Of a stretch of 64,000 nt of DNA, positions 17,067 through 24,714 are shown in pieces; the stretch's first letter is position 1, and the number at the start of each line of letters is the position of its first letter. Under the pieces are notes generated by a model. That model did not search any database and was not told the DNA's origin. It was given only the letters and a program-made list of their open reading frames with translations. Origin of the DNA: Streptomyces gobiensis (GTDB lineage Bacteria; Actinomycetota; Actinomycetes; Streptomycetales; Streptomycetaceae); NCBI RefSeq assembly GCF_021216675.1, contig NZ_CP086120.1, forward strand, positions 5,330,501-5,394,500. Reading direction: 5' to 3'. Both the position numbers and the translations under genes were made by a program.

Positions 17067-18179
17067 TCATACCGAAAATGCTCTCTCGGCTCCCGTAGCC
17101 GTGGTGGTCGAGTCACCGGGAGAGTGCGTGATGGGCCGCCACCATGGTGCGACCGGCAGCTCGTCGGCCGAGGGCTCGAAGGGCGCGCCCGGCAGTGGGA
17201 CCGCCGTTCGCACCCTCGCAGCCGAGGCTGCCGCCAGCACGCGCTCGGCCGGCTCGGCCCAGGGGTGCGGGGCGAGATTGAAGGTGCCCCAGTGGATGGG
17301 CAGCAGGGTGCCGCCCGCCAGGTCGAGATGGGCCCGCAAGCCCTCTTCGGGTGTCATATGAACATCCGGCCAGAACTCGCTGTACGCGCCGATCTGGATC
17401 ATCGCCGCGTCAAAGGGGCCATGGTCCGCGCCGATCTCCGCGAAGCCCGGGAAGTATCCGGTGTCACCGGTGTGGAAGACCCGGTGCCGTGGGCCGGTCA
17501 CCGACCAGGACGCCCAGAGGGTGCGCTGCTTGTTGCGCAGGCCACGGCCGCAGAAGTGCCGGGCCGGGGTCGCGGTGAGGGTGAGACCTGCGGTGTCCAC
17601 CGCCTCATGCCAGTCCAGCTCGGCGATCCGGTCCGCCCGTACTCCCCAGTGCTCCAGGTGAGCGCCGACCCCGAGCGGCACGGCGAACAGCACATCGGTG
17701 GCGGCGAGCTCGCGAATGGTCGGCAGATCGAGATGGTCGTAGTGGTCATGCGAGATGACGACGGCGTCCAGCCGTCCGAGATCAGCCAGCGGAAGGGGCG
17801 CCGGGTGGAAGCGGCGCGGCCCGGCGAAGGAGAACGGAGAACACCGCTGGCCCCATACCGGATCGAACAGCACCCGCCGTCCGTCGATCTCCGCGAGAAC
17901 GGTGGCGTGTCCGAGCCAGGTCAGCCGCAGCCCGGAGGTGGGCGGCACCGACAGATCCGGGCGCCGCACCGGGATTGGCGCGGCCGGTCTGCGTCCATCC
18001 CGGCGCAGCAGCGTACGGATCATATCCAGCCGTGAGTGGGTGGCCTGTGGCTCGGTATGAGCGGCGGGTGGATTGCGGAACGCGTCAGCGGCGGCGTCAT
18101 AGTGCGGCGAACTCAGAATCCGCCGCAGACGCTCCCCAGTCGGCTCGGCACCGAAGGATGCGGGTCGCAGACCAGCCAT
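17067..18179 (-). CDS. MBL-fold metallo-hydrolase (UlaG/NAPE-PLD-like)
   Basis: The 370-residue protein carries the metallo-beta-lactamase signature 'SHDHYDHLD', then 'PARHFCGRG', 'HTGDTGYFPG' and 'LLPIHWGTF', all metal ligands of the UlaG/NAPE-phospholipase D-like group. 'WLGHATVLAEIDGRRVLFDP' is the typical first strand. It is a cytosolic zinc hydrolase of unknown substrate. It converges on the terpenoid P450 with only 26 bp between stops and probably marks the right border of that cluster. Confidence 0.9.
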   Translation of the reverse strand: MAGLRPASFGAEPTGERLRRILSSPHYDAAADAFRNPPAAHTEPQATHSRLDMIRTLLRRDGRRPAAPIPVRRPDLSVPPTSGLRLTWLGHATVLAEIDGRRVLFDPVWGQRCSPFSFAGPRRFHPAPLPLADLGRLDAVVISHDHYDHLDLPTIRELAATDVLFAVPLGVGAHLEHWGVRADRIAELDWHEAVDTAGLTLTATPARHFCGRGLRNKQRTLWASWSVTGPRHRVFHTGDTGYFPGFAEIGADHGPFDAAMIQIGAYSEFWPDVHMTPEEGLRAHLDLAGGTLLPIHWGTFNLAPHPWAEPAERVLAAASAARVRTAVPLPGAPFEPSADELPVAPWWRPITHSPGDSTTTATGAERAFSV

Positions 18180-18357
18180 GGAACCTCCCGTTGGACGGAT
18201 GAACGGTTAACGCCATCGAACGTGGGTTTAGTTCCATGACGGAAGTCAGCCAAGGGAGAGAGTGAGACCCCGCGGACGGTCTCATTCCGGAGTCGCTGTG
18301 GTGAAGTCCTCCCGACCTGAGCGGGGCGTGGATTCCGTACATGACAGAGTTGGCGGT

Positions 18358-19245
18358 ATGACGATTCCACCGCCTCCTGGCCAGCAGCCGCCTAACAACT
18401 CAGCCGGGGCTGGCGGCTTCGGTCCGCCCAGTGGTTACGGCTACCCCGGTAATCCGGCCAACTCCGGCAATCCAGGCCCGCCTGGACCGCCGTCCGGCCC
18501 GCCAGGCGGTTATGGGGCTCCGGGTGGCTATGGCGGTGCCGGGAACAGTGGTTACGGGCCGCCGGGGCCGCCTGGACCGCCCGGGCCCGGCGGCTGGCAG
18601 CCGCCACCCCCGCCCGGTGGAGGCGGCAATCGCAGAACGACGGTTATCGCGCTGATCGGTGTCGTGCTGGTCGGAGCCCTCATCGTGGGTGGTGCCCTGC
18701 TGCTCACCGGTGGCGGGAAGAAGGACGAGCAGGCCAAGGAGAGTCCAAGCGCCTCGCCGACCAGTGCTGAGCCAACGCCGACCGACACTGAGTCGCCTGA
18801 TGGCGACTTCGACGATGACGATGGTAAGGATGACCGCTTCGACGATCCGGACGCGACACCCTCGGACTACGACTGGGAGTCCAACATGCCGACTCCCAGC
18901 TCCGGTCCGCGCCCGTCCTACCAGCTCCGGCCCGGTGACTGCTTCGACCTTTCGGATAAGCAGGGGCAGAACGAGAAGCTTTCCTGTGCCAAGGCGCATG
19001 ACGGGGAAGTCGTCTACCAGGAGAAGCTGACCGGGGACTTCGACACCGATGACGCCGTCAAGGACAAGGCCGATTCGATCTGCAAGAGCAAGCTGGAGAC
19101 CAAGGCGCGGCAGCAGCCCGCAGGGCAGCGGTTCCGGACGCTGTCTCAGTTCCCGAAGAAGACCGGCTACCTCATGGGGATGAAGACCGTTACCTGCAGC
19201 CTGGTGGCGACCGAGGGGAGCAAGCTGAACGGTCCGCTCCGCTAG
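18358..19245 (+). CDS. septum formation-family membrane protein with Pro/Gly-rich N-terminus
   Basis: The 295-residue protein has a cytosolic Pro/Gly-rich N-terminus (residues 1-92), one transmembrane helix (about 98-121), an acidic Asp/Ser/Thr-rich linker and a C-terminal extracellular domain with 'LRPGDCFDL', 'CAKAHDGEVV', 'SICKSKL' and 'MKTVTCSLV'. The paired cysteines and 'GDCF...H..EV' pattern match the septum formation/DUF4333-like family of actinobacteria. The molecular role is unknown. I start at the ATG in front of the Pro/Gly region because the upstream codons look non-coding. Confidence 0.8.
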   Translation: MTIPPPPGQQPPNNSAGAGGFGPPSGYGYPGNPANSGNPGPPGPPSGPPGGYGAPGGYGGAGNSGYGPPGPPGPPGPGGWQPPPPPGGGGNRRTTVIALIGVVLVGALIVGGALLLTGGGKKDEQAKESPSASPTSAEPTPTDTESPDGDFDDDDGKDDRFDDPDATPSDYDWESNMPTPSSGPRPSYQLRPGDCFDLSDKQGQNEKLSCAKAHDGEVVYQEKLTGDFDTDDAVKDKADSICKSKLETKARQQPAGQRFRTLSQFPKKTGYLMGMKTVTCSLVATEGSKLNGPLR

Positions 19246-19437
19246 CTCAGTTGACGCCGGATCGGCTTGATCAACTGATCGGCTGAATCTCCGGGAAACA
19301 CTCGATACCTGGAACCGACAGTTTCGTTCACACAGGGAGCAATGAACGAAATTTTGGCATGGACACTTCTCGTCTGCGTTGTGCGCTGCTACGACGGATG
19401 TCACAGGCGTTCCTCCATGTCCCCCACGGGAGGTTCC

Positions 19438-20241
19438 ATGCATCTGTCCAGATTCCTATCGGTATCGACCACGGTGGCAGCCCTCGTCGCTCTCTCGGCC
19501 TTCAGCGGCGCAAGCGCTGCCACCGCTGACGAAGCTGCCGTCTCCTATGTCGCACTCGGTGACTCCTACTCCTCCGGAGTCGGCGCCGGTGACTACGACG
19601 GTGGCAGCGGCAACTGCAAGCGCAGCAACCGGGCTTATCCCACACTATGGAGCAACGCGAACTCCCCCGCGTCCTTCGACTTCACCGCCTGCTCCGGGGC
19701 GCGTACCAACGATGTGATCGACCGTCAGCTCGGCCCGGTCAATGCCGGTACCACGCTGGTCAGCATCAGCGTGGGAGGCAATGACGCGGGCTTCGCCGAC
19801 ACCATGACCACCTGCGTGCTCCAGGGTGAGCGGGCATGCCTCGCCCGGGTCGAAGAGGCACGTGCGTACATCGCGAACACCCTCCCCGGACGGTTGGACG
19901 CGGTGTACGGCGCCATCAGCGCCAAGGCGCCCAACGCCCAGGTCGTCGTCCTCGGCTACCCACGGATGTACAAGCTGAACGGCAGTTGTTCCGTAGGGAT
20001 GAGCGAGAAGTCACGCGCCGCGCTCAACGCGGCCGCTGACGATCTGAACGGGGTCACCGCCAAACGAGCGGCCGACCACGGCTACACCTTCGGCGATGTA
20101 CGCCCGACCTTCACCGGCCACGAGATCTGCTCCGGCGACTCCTGGCTGCACAGTGTGACCTTCCCGATCGACCATTCCTATCACCCCACGGCCGCAGGCC
20201 AGTCCGGCGGCTACTACCCGGTGCTGGCGGGCGCCGTCTGA
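19438..20241 (+). CDS. secreted SGNH/GDSL esterase (lipase)
   Basis: The 267-residue protein has a signal peptide ending near 'SGASAATA', then SGNH blocks: 'YVALGDSYSSG' (block I Ser), 'VSISVGGNDAGF' (Gly and Asn) and C-terminal 'DHSYHPTAAGQ' (Asp-x-x-His). Six cysteines suggest disulfides, as in the structurally known Streptomyces GDSL lipases. It should hydrolyse esters outside the cell. The ATG follows GGGAGG. The gene is monocistronic. Confidence 0.93.
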   Translation: MHLSRFLSVSTTVAALVALSAFSGASAATADEAAVSYVALGDSYSSGVGAGDYDGGSGNCKRSNRAYPTLWSNANSPASFDFTACSGARTNDVIDRQLGPVNAGTTLVSISVGGNDAGFADTMTTCVLQGERACLARVEEARAYIANTLPGRLDAVYGAISAKAPNAQVVVLGYPRMYKLNGSCSVGMSEKSRAALNAAADDLNGVTAKRAADHGYTFGDVRPTFTGHEICSGDSWLHSVTFPIDHSYHPTAAGQSGGYYPVLAGAV

Positions 20242-20525
20242 TCCACCTGTCCCAGCTCGGCCAGCGCGGTGGCCGGGTCCAGGCTCGCGGGACCCGCGGG
20301 CCACCAACGGCCGCGCTCCTTGCGGTACGGCCACCAGCGTCCATCCCGGCCGTACCGCAGCTGGGCGTTGCCGCCGGCCGCCGTCCAGCGGTCGGACTGG
20401 CGGGGCGGGCCGGCGGGCAGAAAGACGGCCGCGCAGCCGAGGAGCGCGGAGATCCGGGATGACGTAGCCGCGGTCGGTGCCGACCGGAAACGGCCAGGAA
20501 CGTGCGGGCCTCCGAGGGCGTTCAA
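20214..20525 (-). CDS. possible small hypothetical protein (103 aa)
   Basis: A minus-strand frame with protein-like composition encodes a hydrophobic segment 'ISALLGCAAVFLPAG' followed by 'LRYGRDGRWWPYRKERGRWW' and an acidic end. Trp clustering is hard to explain as a shadow. No ATG or GTG is available; a TTG at 20525 is the best start, but without a good ribosome site. The 3' end overlaps the esterase gene by 28 bp. I do not recognise the family. Confidence 0.4.
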   Translation of the reverse strand: MNALGGPHVPGRFRSAPTAATSSRISALLGCAAVFLPAGPPRQSDRWTAAGGNAQLRYGRDGRWWPYRKERGRWWPAGPASLDPATALAELGQVDQTAPASTG

Positions 20526-20576
20526 TAGAAGGAGGGAGCGGCAGCCGCCGCCGCCGACGCGGAGGAGACAAAGAAG

Positions 20577-20759
20577 ATGAGCACTCAAGGGAAGATCGCC
20601 ATTGGCGGTGTAGCCGTGGGGCTGCTCCTGCTGTACTGGCTTCCGTTCTGGGCTGTGCTGCTGATCGTGTTCGGGGTGCCCGCCGTCGCGTATCTGACGC
20701 TGGACCCCTCGCAGCGCAAACGGCTGCGCCGGGTCTCCCGCAAGGAGCTCGGTCGCTGA
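20577..20759 (+). CDS. small membrane protein (60 aa)
   Basis: This 60-residue protein begins MSTQGKIAIGG and has a nearly continuous hydrophobic stretch (residues 8-42) that could form two short helices, then a basic tail ending 'RRVSRKELGR'. The ATG follows GGAGGAG at good spacing. It lies 78 bp before the MpaB-family oxygenase gene on the same strand and may be co-transcribed. Function is unknown. Confidence 0.7.
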   Translation: MSTQGKIAIGGVAVGLLLLYWLPFWAVLLIVFGVPAVAYLTLDPSQRKRLRRVSRKELGR

Positions 20760-20837
20760 CCCGGCCAGCGGTCCGTCGGCTCGCACGCCGCGTAGAGTTG
20801 ACGGACCGACAGCCGACCTGACCAGGGGGATGCGAGC

Positions 20838-21719
20838 ATGCGGCGCTACGACCGGCTCAAGGAGATCCTGGAGCTCGATCCGGAGCAGGACTATCTGACG
20901 ATTTACCGGCTTATCGCCACCTACGAGTTCCCCTGGGACATCACCCGGGCCCTGGAGCTGGCCCTGTATCGCACCTATGCCGTCCCCAGCATCGGACGGC
21001 TCCTCGCCGAGACCGCCGAGCTGACCGAGCGGACGCAGAAGCGCTACGACGACACCTCGCTGCTGCTGGACGCCGTCCTTGAGCACGGCTTCGACTCGGC
21101 GGACGGCCGCACCGCGATCCGCCGCATCAATCAGATGCACCGCGGCTACGACATCACCAACGACGATATGCGCTACGTACTGTGCACCTTCGTCGTGATC
21201 CCCAAGCGGTGGCTGGACGACTACGGTTGGCGCCGGCTCACCGACCACGAACTGCGTGCGGTGGTGGCGTACTACCGCACGCTCGGTCAGCAGATGGGCA
21301 TCCAGCAGATCCCGCACGACTACGCCGGCTTCGAGCGCTGTCTGGACGACTACGAGGACACCCACTTCGGCTATGACGCGGGGGGCCGCTCCGTATCGGA
21401 CGCCACCCTCGATCTGATGGCCTCCTGGTATCCACGCCCACTGGCCCCGCTCGCCCGGGGCGCCAGCCTGGCGCTGCTCGACGATTCGCTGCTGCGCGCC
21501 TTCCGCTATGCGCGGCCCTCGCCGGTGGCGCGGCGTCTGGTGCGCGGCGCGGTACGGTTGCGCGGCCGGGCGGTACGGCTGCTGCCGCCCCGCGAGAAGC
21601 CGCACTACGCCCGGCAGAACCCGCAGATCAAGAGCTACCCGGGATACCCCGACGGCTACCGCCTGACCGACCTCGGCACCTTTCCCCCAACCTGCCCCGC
21701 ACGCCCCACCCGCAACTAG
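20838..21719 (+). CDS. MpaB-family oxygenase (DUF2236-like)
   Basis: The 293-residue protein has 'MHRGYDITNDDMRYVLCTFVV' and 'YRTLGQQMGI', motifs of the ER-bound oxygenase MpaB/latex-clearing-protein-like family of heme b oxygenases. The N-terminal 'EFPWDITRALELALYRTYAVPSIGRLL' is the usual family opening. The substrate is unknown. The ATG follows AGGGGGA. The final 20 residues are Pro/Thr-rich. Confidence 0.85.
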   Translation: MRRYDRLKEILELDPEQDYLTIYRLIATYEFPWDITRALELALYRTYAVPSIGRLLAETAELTERTQKRYDDTSLLLDAVLEHGFDSADGRTAIRRINQMHRGYDITNDDMRYVLCTFVVIPKRWLDDYGWRRLTDHELRAVVAYYRTLGQQMGIQQIPHDYAGFERCLDDYEDTHFGYDAGGRSVSDATLDLMASWYPRPLAPLARGASLALLDDSLLRAFRYARPSPVARRLVRGAVRLRGRAVRLLPPREKPHYARQNPQIKSYPGYPDGYRLTDLGTFPPTCPARPTRN

Positions 21720-21768
21720 CGGTGTTGTGCCCATCCAGCCGCACCGGTCAACCCCGGGGCCGGGGCGG

Positions 21769-22386
21769 TTACTCGCGCTGCGCCAACGCCAGAAAACGCG
21801 CGTCCTCATCCTCGTAAGAGGTCAGCCGCCACCCCGCCGCAGCCAGCAGCGGCCGGAGATTGCGCTCGGCGCGCATATCGTCCGGCGTCACCGACCGCCC
21901 GTGCCGCGCGGCCAGCGCGGCCCGCCCGATGGGATGGAAGAGCGCCAGCCGCCCGCCGGCCCGTACCACGCGTGCCAGCTCCCGCAACCCGGCCGGCGGA
22001 TCCGGCAGATGGGTGAGCAGCCCCGCAGCGAACACCGCGTCCAGCACCCCGTCACGCAGCGGGAGCCGACCGGTATCGGCCAGCGCCAGCAGCCCTTCGC
22101 GGTGCCGCCCGGCCCGTACCGCCGCCGCCAGCATCGCCGGGGTGAGATCCACGCCCAGGACCACACCCCGGGGACCGACCGCCGCACGTAGCGCGGGCAG
22201 CGCCCGGCCGGTGCCACACCCTGCGTCGAGCACCCGGTCGCCGGCGCGCAGGCCGATTTCGGCGATGCCCGCCGCATAGGCCGGGCCGTCGTCGGGGAAG
22301 CGGGAGTCCCAGTCGGCGGCCCGCTCGGTGAAGAAGTCCTGTACCTGAGCGGGATCGTTCTCTCTCATACAGCCATGATTGCCCAT
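21769..22386 (-). CDS. class I SAM-dependent methyltransferase
   Basis: The 205-residue protein has motif I 'VLDAGCGTGRALP', motif II acidic 'GVDLTPAML', post-motif 'LPLRDGVLDAVFAAGLL' and 'ELARVVRAGGRLALFHP', all typical of UbiE/Type 11 methyltransferases. N-terminal 'FFTERAADWDSRFPDDGPAYA' is a common opening for small-molecule methyltransferases. An ATG six codons in (22368) is an alternative start. The substrate is unknown. Confidence 0.88.
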   Translation of the reverse strand: MGNHGCMRENDPAQVQDFFTERAADWDSRFPDDGPAYAAGIAEIGLRAGDRVLDAGCGTGRALPALRAAVGPRGVVLGVDLTPAMLAAAVRAGRHREGLLALADTGRLPLRDGVLDAVFAAGLLTHLPDPPAGLRELARVVRAGGRLALFHPIGRAALAARHGRSVTPDDMRAERNLRPLLAAAGWRLTSYEDEDARFLALAQRE

Positions 22387-22515
22387 GCCCCCAGGAAGCG
22401 CTGGAACCGCGCCCGTCAGTCGGCGGACCCCTCAGGGGCCGCATGCGGTGTTGCCGGAGCGCCTGTGGTGGGCAAGAGTGGCACGGCGGTCACCACGAGA
22501 AGGGGGAAGACGGGG

Positions 22516-22908
22516 ATGGCACTGACCACGGAACTGGACTGGCTGCTCGATGACCTGACGCAGCGGATGTCCAGCGTCCGCCATGCACTGGTGCTCTCAA
22601 CCGATGGGCTGGTCACCGGGGCCAGTCCTGGACTGGAGCGGCACGACGCGGAGCGGCTGGCCGCGGTTTCTTCGGGGCTCTACAGCCTGGCTAAGGGCTC
22701 GGGGCAGCACTTTGGGGCGGGGCGGGTGCGCCAGACGATGATCGAATTCGATGAGGGGATGCTCTTTGTGACCGCGGCGGGCGACGGCAGCTGTCTGTGC
22801 GTGCTCGCCACGGCGGAGGCGGACATCGGGCAGATCGCCTATGAGATGACGCTGTTGGTCAACCGCGTTGGTGAGCATCTGGGCGTGGCCGCCCGTAATG
22901 GCCGCTGA
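22516..22908 (+). CDS. roadblock/LC7-domain protein
   Basis: The 130-residue protein 'LDWLLDDLTQRMSSVRHALVLSTDGLVTGAS' is a textbook MglB-like roadblock/LC7 domain, a regulator or partner of Ras-like GTPases. In Streptomyces such genes usually sit in conservons with a kinase, a DUF742 protein, a GTPase and sometimes a P450. Here it is alone, followed by a DUF6397 gene. The ATG follows AGGGGGAAG. Confidence 0.92.
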   Translation: MALTTELDWLLDDLTQRMSSVRHALVLSTDGLVTGASPGLERHDAERLAAVSSGLYSLAKGSGQHFGAGRVRQTMIEFDEGMLFVTAAGDGSCLCVLATAEADIGQIAYEMTLLVNRVGEHLGVAARNGR

Positions 22909-23018
22909 CCCAACCTGAACTGGGCTTTCGCCGAGTTGTCCACAGGGCTCCGCAGGGGATGCCTGGGCGGGCTACGGTCATCACTCACCGTAATGGAGTG
23001 CTGTGCGGGAGGGCTGTT

Positions 23019-23942
23019 ATGTCAGCTATGTCAGCGTGCTTGGCCAAGCCGGTCGTTGTGCGGCCGGAGCCGGGGATGGTGTCGCGGACGGTTTCGATGA
23101 GCCGGGCCGGGCGGGAGCTCGGGCTGACGCCACGGGAGCTGGCCCTGGCCGTGGAGCTCGGGTTGCTGCGCACCGCGCCGCCGGTGCGGAAGCGTGAACG
23201 GCGCCGGATCCCGGTCACGGAGCTGGTCCGGGCGCGGAGCGAGGAGGGCTTCCCGGCATCGCTGCGGCAGCGGCTGCGGCTGATGGGCGCCACCGGGGGT
23301 GCCGAGCTGCTGGGGGTCGGTCCGGCCCGCTTCGCCCGGCTGGCACGGGCGGGTTGCTTCAGCCCGGTGCGCTTCTCCGTAAACCGTTATCGCCATCTCG
23401 TCTGGCTCTATCTCGCCACCGAGCTGCGCCAGTTCGCCGAGCGGCAGTCGGCACTGCTGCATGGGCCGCTGCCCAGTGGTGTGCGTGCTGTGCTGAAGCA
23501 CGGCGAGGACTGGCGGCCACGGCACTGGCGTGCCCGCCGTATCGGCCAGTTGCTGCGGCAGACCGACGACCCCTGGGAAGCGGCGGCCGTCCATGCCGCG
23601 GTGCTGGACCAGGATGCCTTCGAAGAGGCGGTGCCCGAACCAGCGGAGCGGCTGCTGCTCGGTGAGCTACGGCCCTCGCTGGCACCATGGCGGCCGGTGG
23701 CCCGCACCACCTGGGAGGTGATCGGTGATGTGCTCACCGCGGAGTCGGAGGAGGAGATCCGCTGGCACCGGATGAATCTGACCCTGGCCCTCGGCATGGC
23801 CCGCGCCACCGGTCCAGCACCGGCCCGGTCAGTCACCGTGCGGCCGGAACAGGCCCTCCTGGACCACGGAGACCAGCAGTTGTCCCTCCCGGTCGTAGAT
23901 ACGGCCCTGAGCCAGGCCCCGGCCGCCGGTCGCGATGGGTGA
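23019..23942 (+). CDS. DUF6397 family protein
   Basis: The 307-residue protein contains an N-terminal helix-turn-helix-like segment ('AGRELGLTPRELALAVELGLL'), Arg-rich helices and a central 'YLATELRQFAERQ', matching the Streptomyces DUF6397 family. The function is unknown. The ATG at 23019 follows GGAGGG. Its 3' end runs 114 bp into the convergent thioesterase gene, which is unusually long for a tail overlap. Confidence 0.8.
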   Translation: MSAMSACLAKPVVVRPEPGMVSRTVSMSRAGRELGLTPRELALAVELGLLRTAPPVRKRERRRIPVTELVRARSEEGFPASLRQRLRLMGATGGAELLGVGPARFARLARAGCFSPVRFSVNRYRHLVWLYLATELRQFAERQSALLHGPLPSGVRAVLKHGEDWRPRHWRARRIGQLLRQTDDPWEAAAVHAAVLDQDAFEEAVPEPAERLLLGELRPSLAPWRPVARTTWEVIGDVLTAESEEEIRWHRMNLTLALGMARATGPAPARSVTVRPEQALLDHGDQQLSLPVVDTALSQAPAAGRDG

Positions 23943-24698
23943 CTCCTGGTCGTAGAGGAACCACTCATCGGTACGGAAGGGGCGGTGGAACCACATGGCG
24001 TGGTCGAGGGAGGCCATATCAAAGCCGCGCGGGCCCCACAGCGGCTCCACCGGAACCCGTACCGCGTCCAGCAGCATCATGTCGCTGGCGTAGGCGAGGG
24101 CACAGGTGTGCACCAGCGGATCGTCCCCCAGTGGGCCGACCGCGCGCATCCACACGGCACTGCGTGTCTCGGCGCCCTTGACCTCCTCGGGCGTCCAGCG
24201 CAGCCGGTCGACATAGCGGATATCGAAGGGCTGCCGACGGGCCATCCGCTCCAGCGACTCCGGCAGTGCGCCCAGATGGTCACGGATCTCATCGGCGAGC
24301 CTCGGCAGGGTTTCCGGGCCCGGGACATGACGCATGGGGAGCTGGTGCTCGATGCCCGGCTCCGGAAGATGGAAGGAAGCGGTCAGATTGAAGATCGTCC
24401 GGCCCCGCTGTACGGCGACCACGCGGCGGGTGGTGAAGGAGCGGCCATCGCGGACCCGCTCGACCTGGTACACGATGGGCACTCCCGGGACGCCGGGGCG
24501 CAGGAAGTACGCGTGCAGCGAGTGCACCGGCCGCTTTCCGTCCGTGGTGCGCCCGGCCGCCACCAGCGCCTGCCCGGCGACCTGGCCGCCGAAGACTCGT
24601 TGCAGATGCTCCTGGGGGCTGCGGCCACGGAAGATGTTCTGCTCGATCTGCTCCAGATCGAGCAGATCGATCAGCCGCTCGGCGGGACTGGCGGTCAT
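23829..24698 (-). CDS. tesB: acyl-CoA thioesterase II
   Basis: The 289-residue double-hotdog thioesterase has 'QNIFRGRSPQEHLQRVFGGQVAGQAL' at the N-terminus, 'SLHAYFLRPG', and the C-terminal 'FDMASLDHAMWFHRPFRTDEWFLYDQESP' region with the catalytic Asp of TesB. It hydrolyses medium/long acyl-CoAs to free acids and CoA. It is 17 bp downstream of the helicase gene on the same strand and probably co-transcribed with it. Confidence 0.93.
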   Translation of the reverse strand: MTASPAERLIDLLDLEQIEQNIFRGRSPQEHLQRVFGGQVAGQALVAAGRTTDGKRPVHSLHAYFLRPGVPGVPIVYQVERVRDGRSFTTRRVVAVQRGRTIFNLTASFHLPEPGIEHQLPMRHVPGPETLPRLADEIRDHLGALPESLERMARRQPFDIRYVDRLRWTPEEVKGAETRSAVWMRAVGPLGDDPLVHTCALAYASDMMLLDAVRVPVEPLWGPRGFDMASLDHAMWFHRPFRTDEWFLYDQESPIATGGRGLAQGRIYDREGQLLVSVVQEGLFRPHGD

Positions 24699-24714
24699 CG
24701 GCGATGCTCCTTTG

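Noticed and set aside
20526..21809. Minus-strand frame upstream of the small hypothetical at 20214
   Set aside because: It is a shadow of the MpaB-family oxygenase gene.
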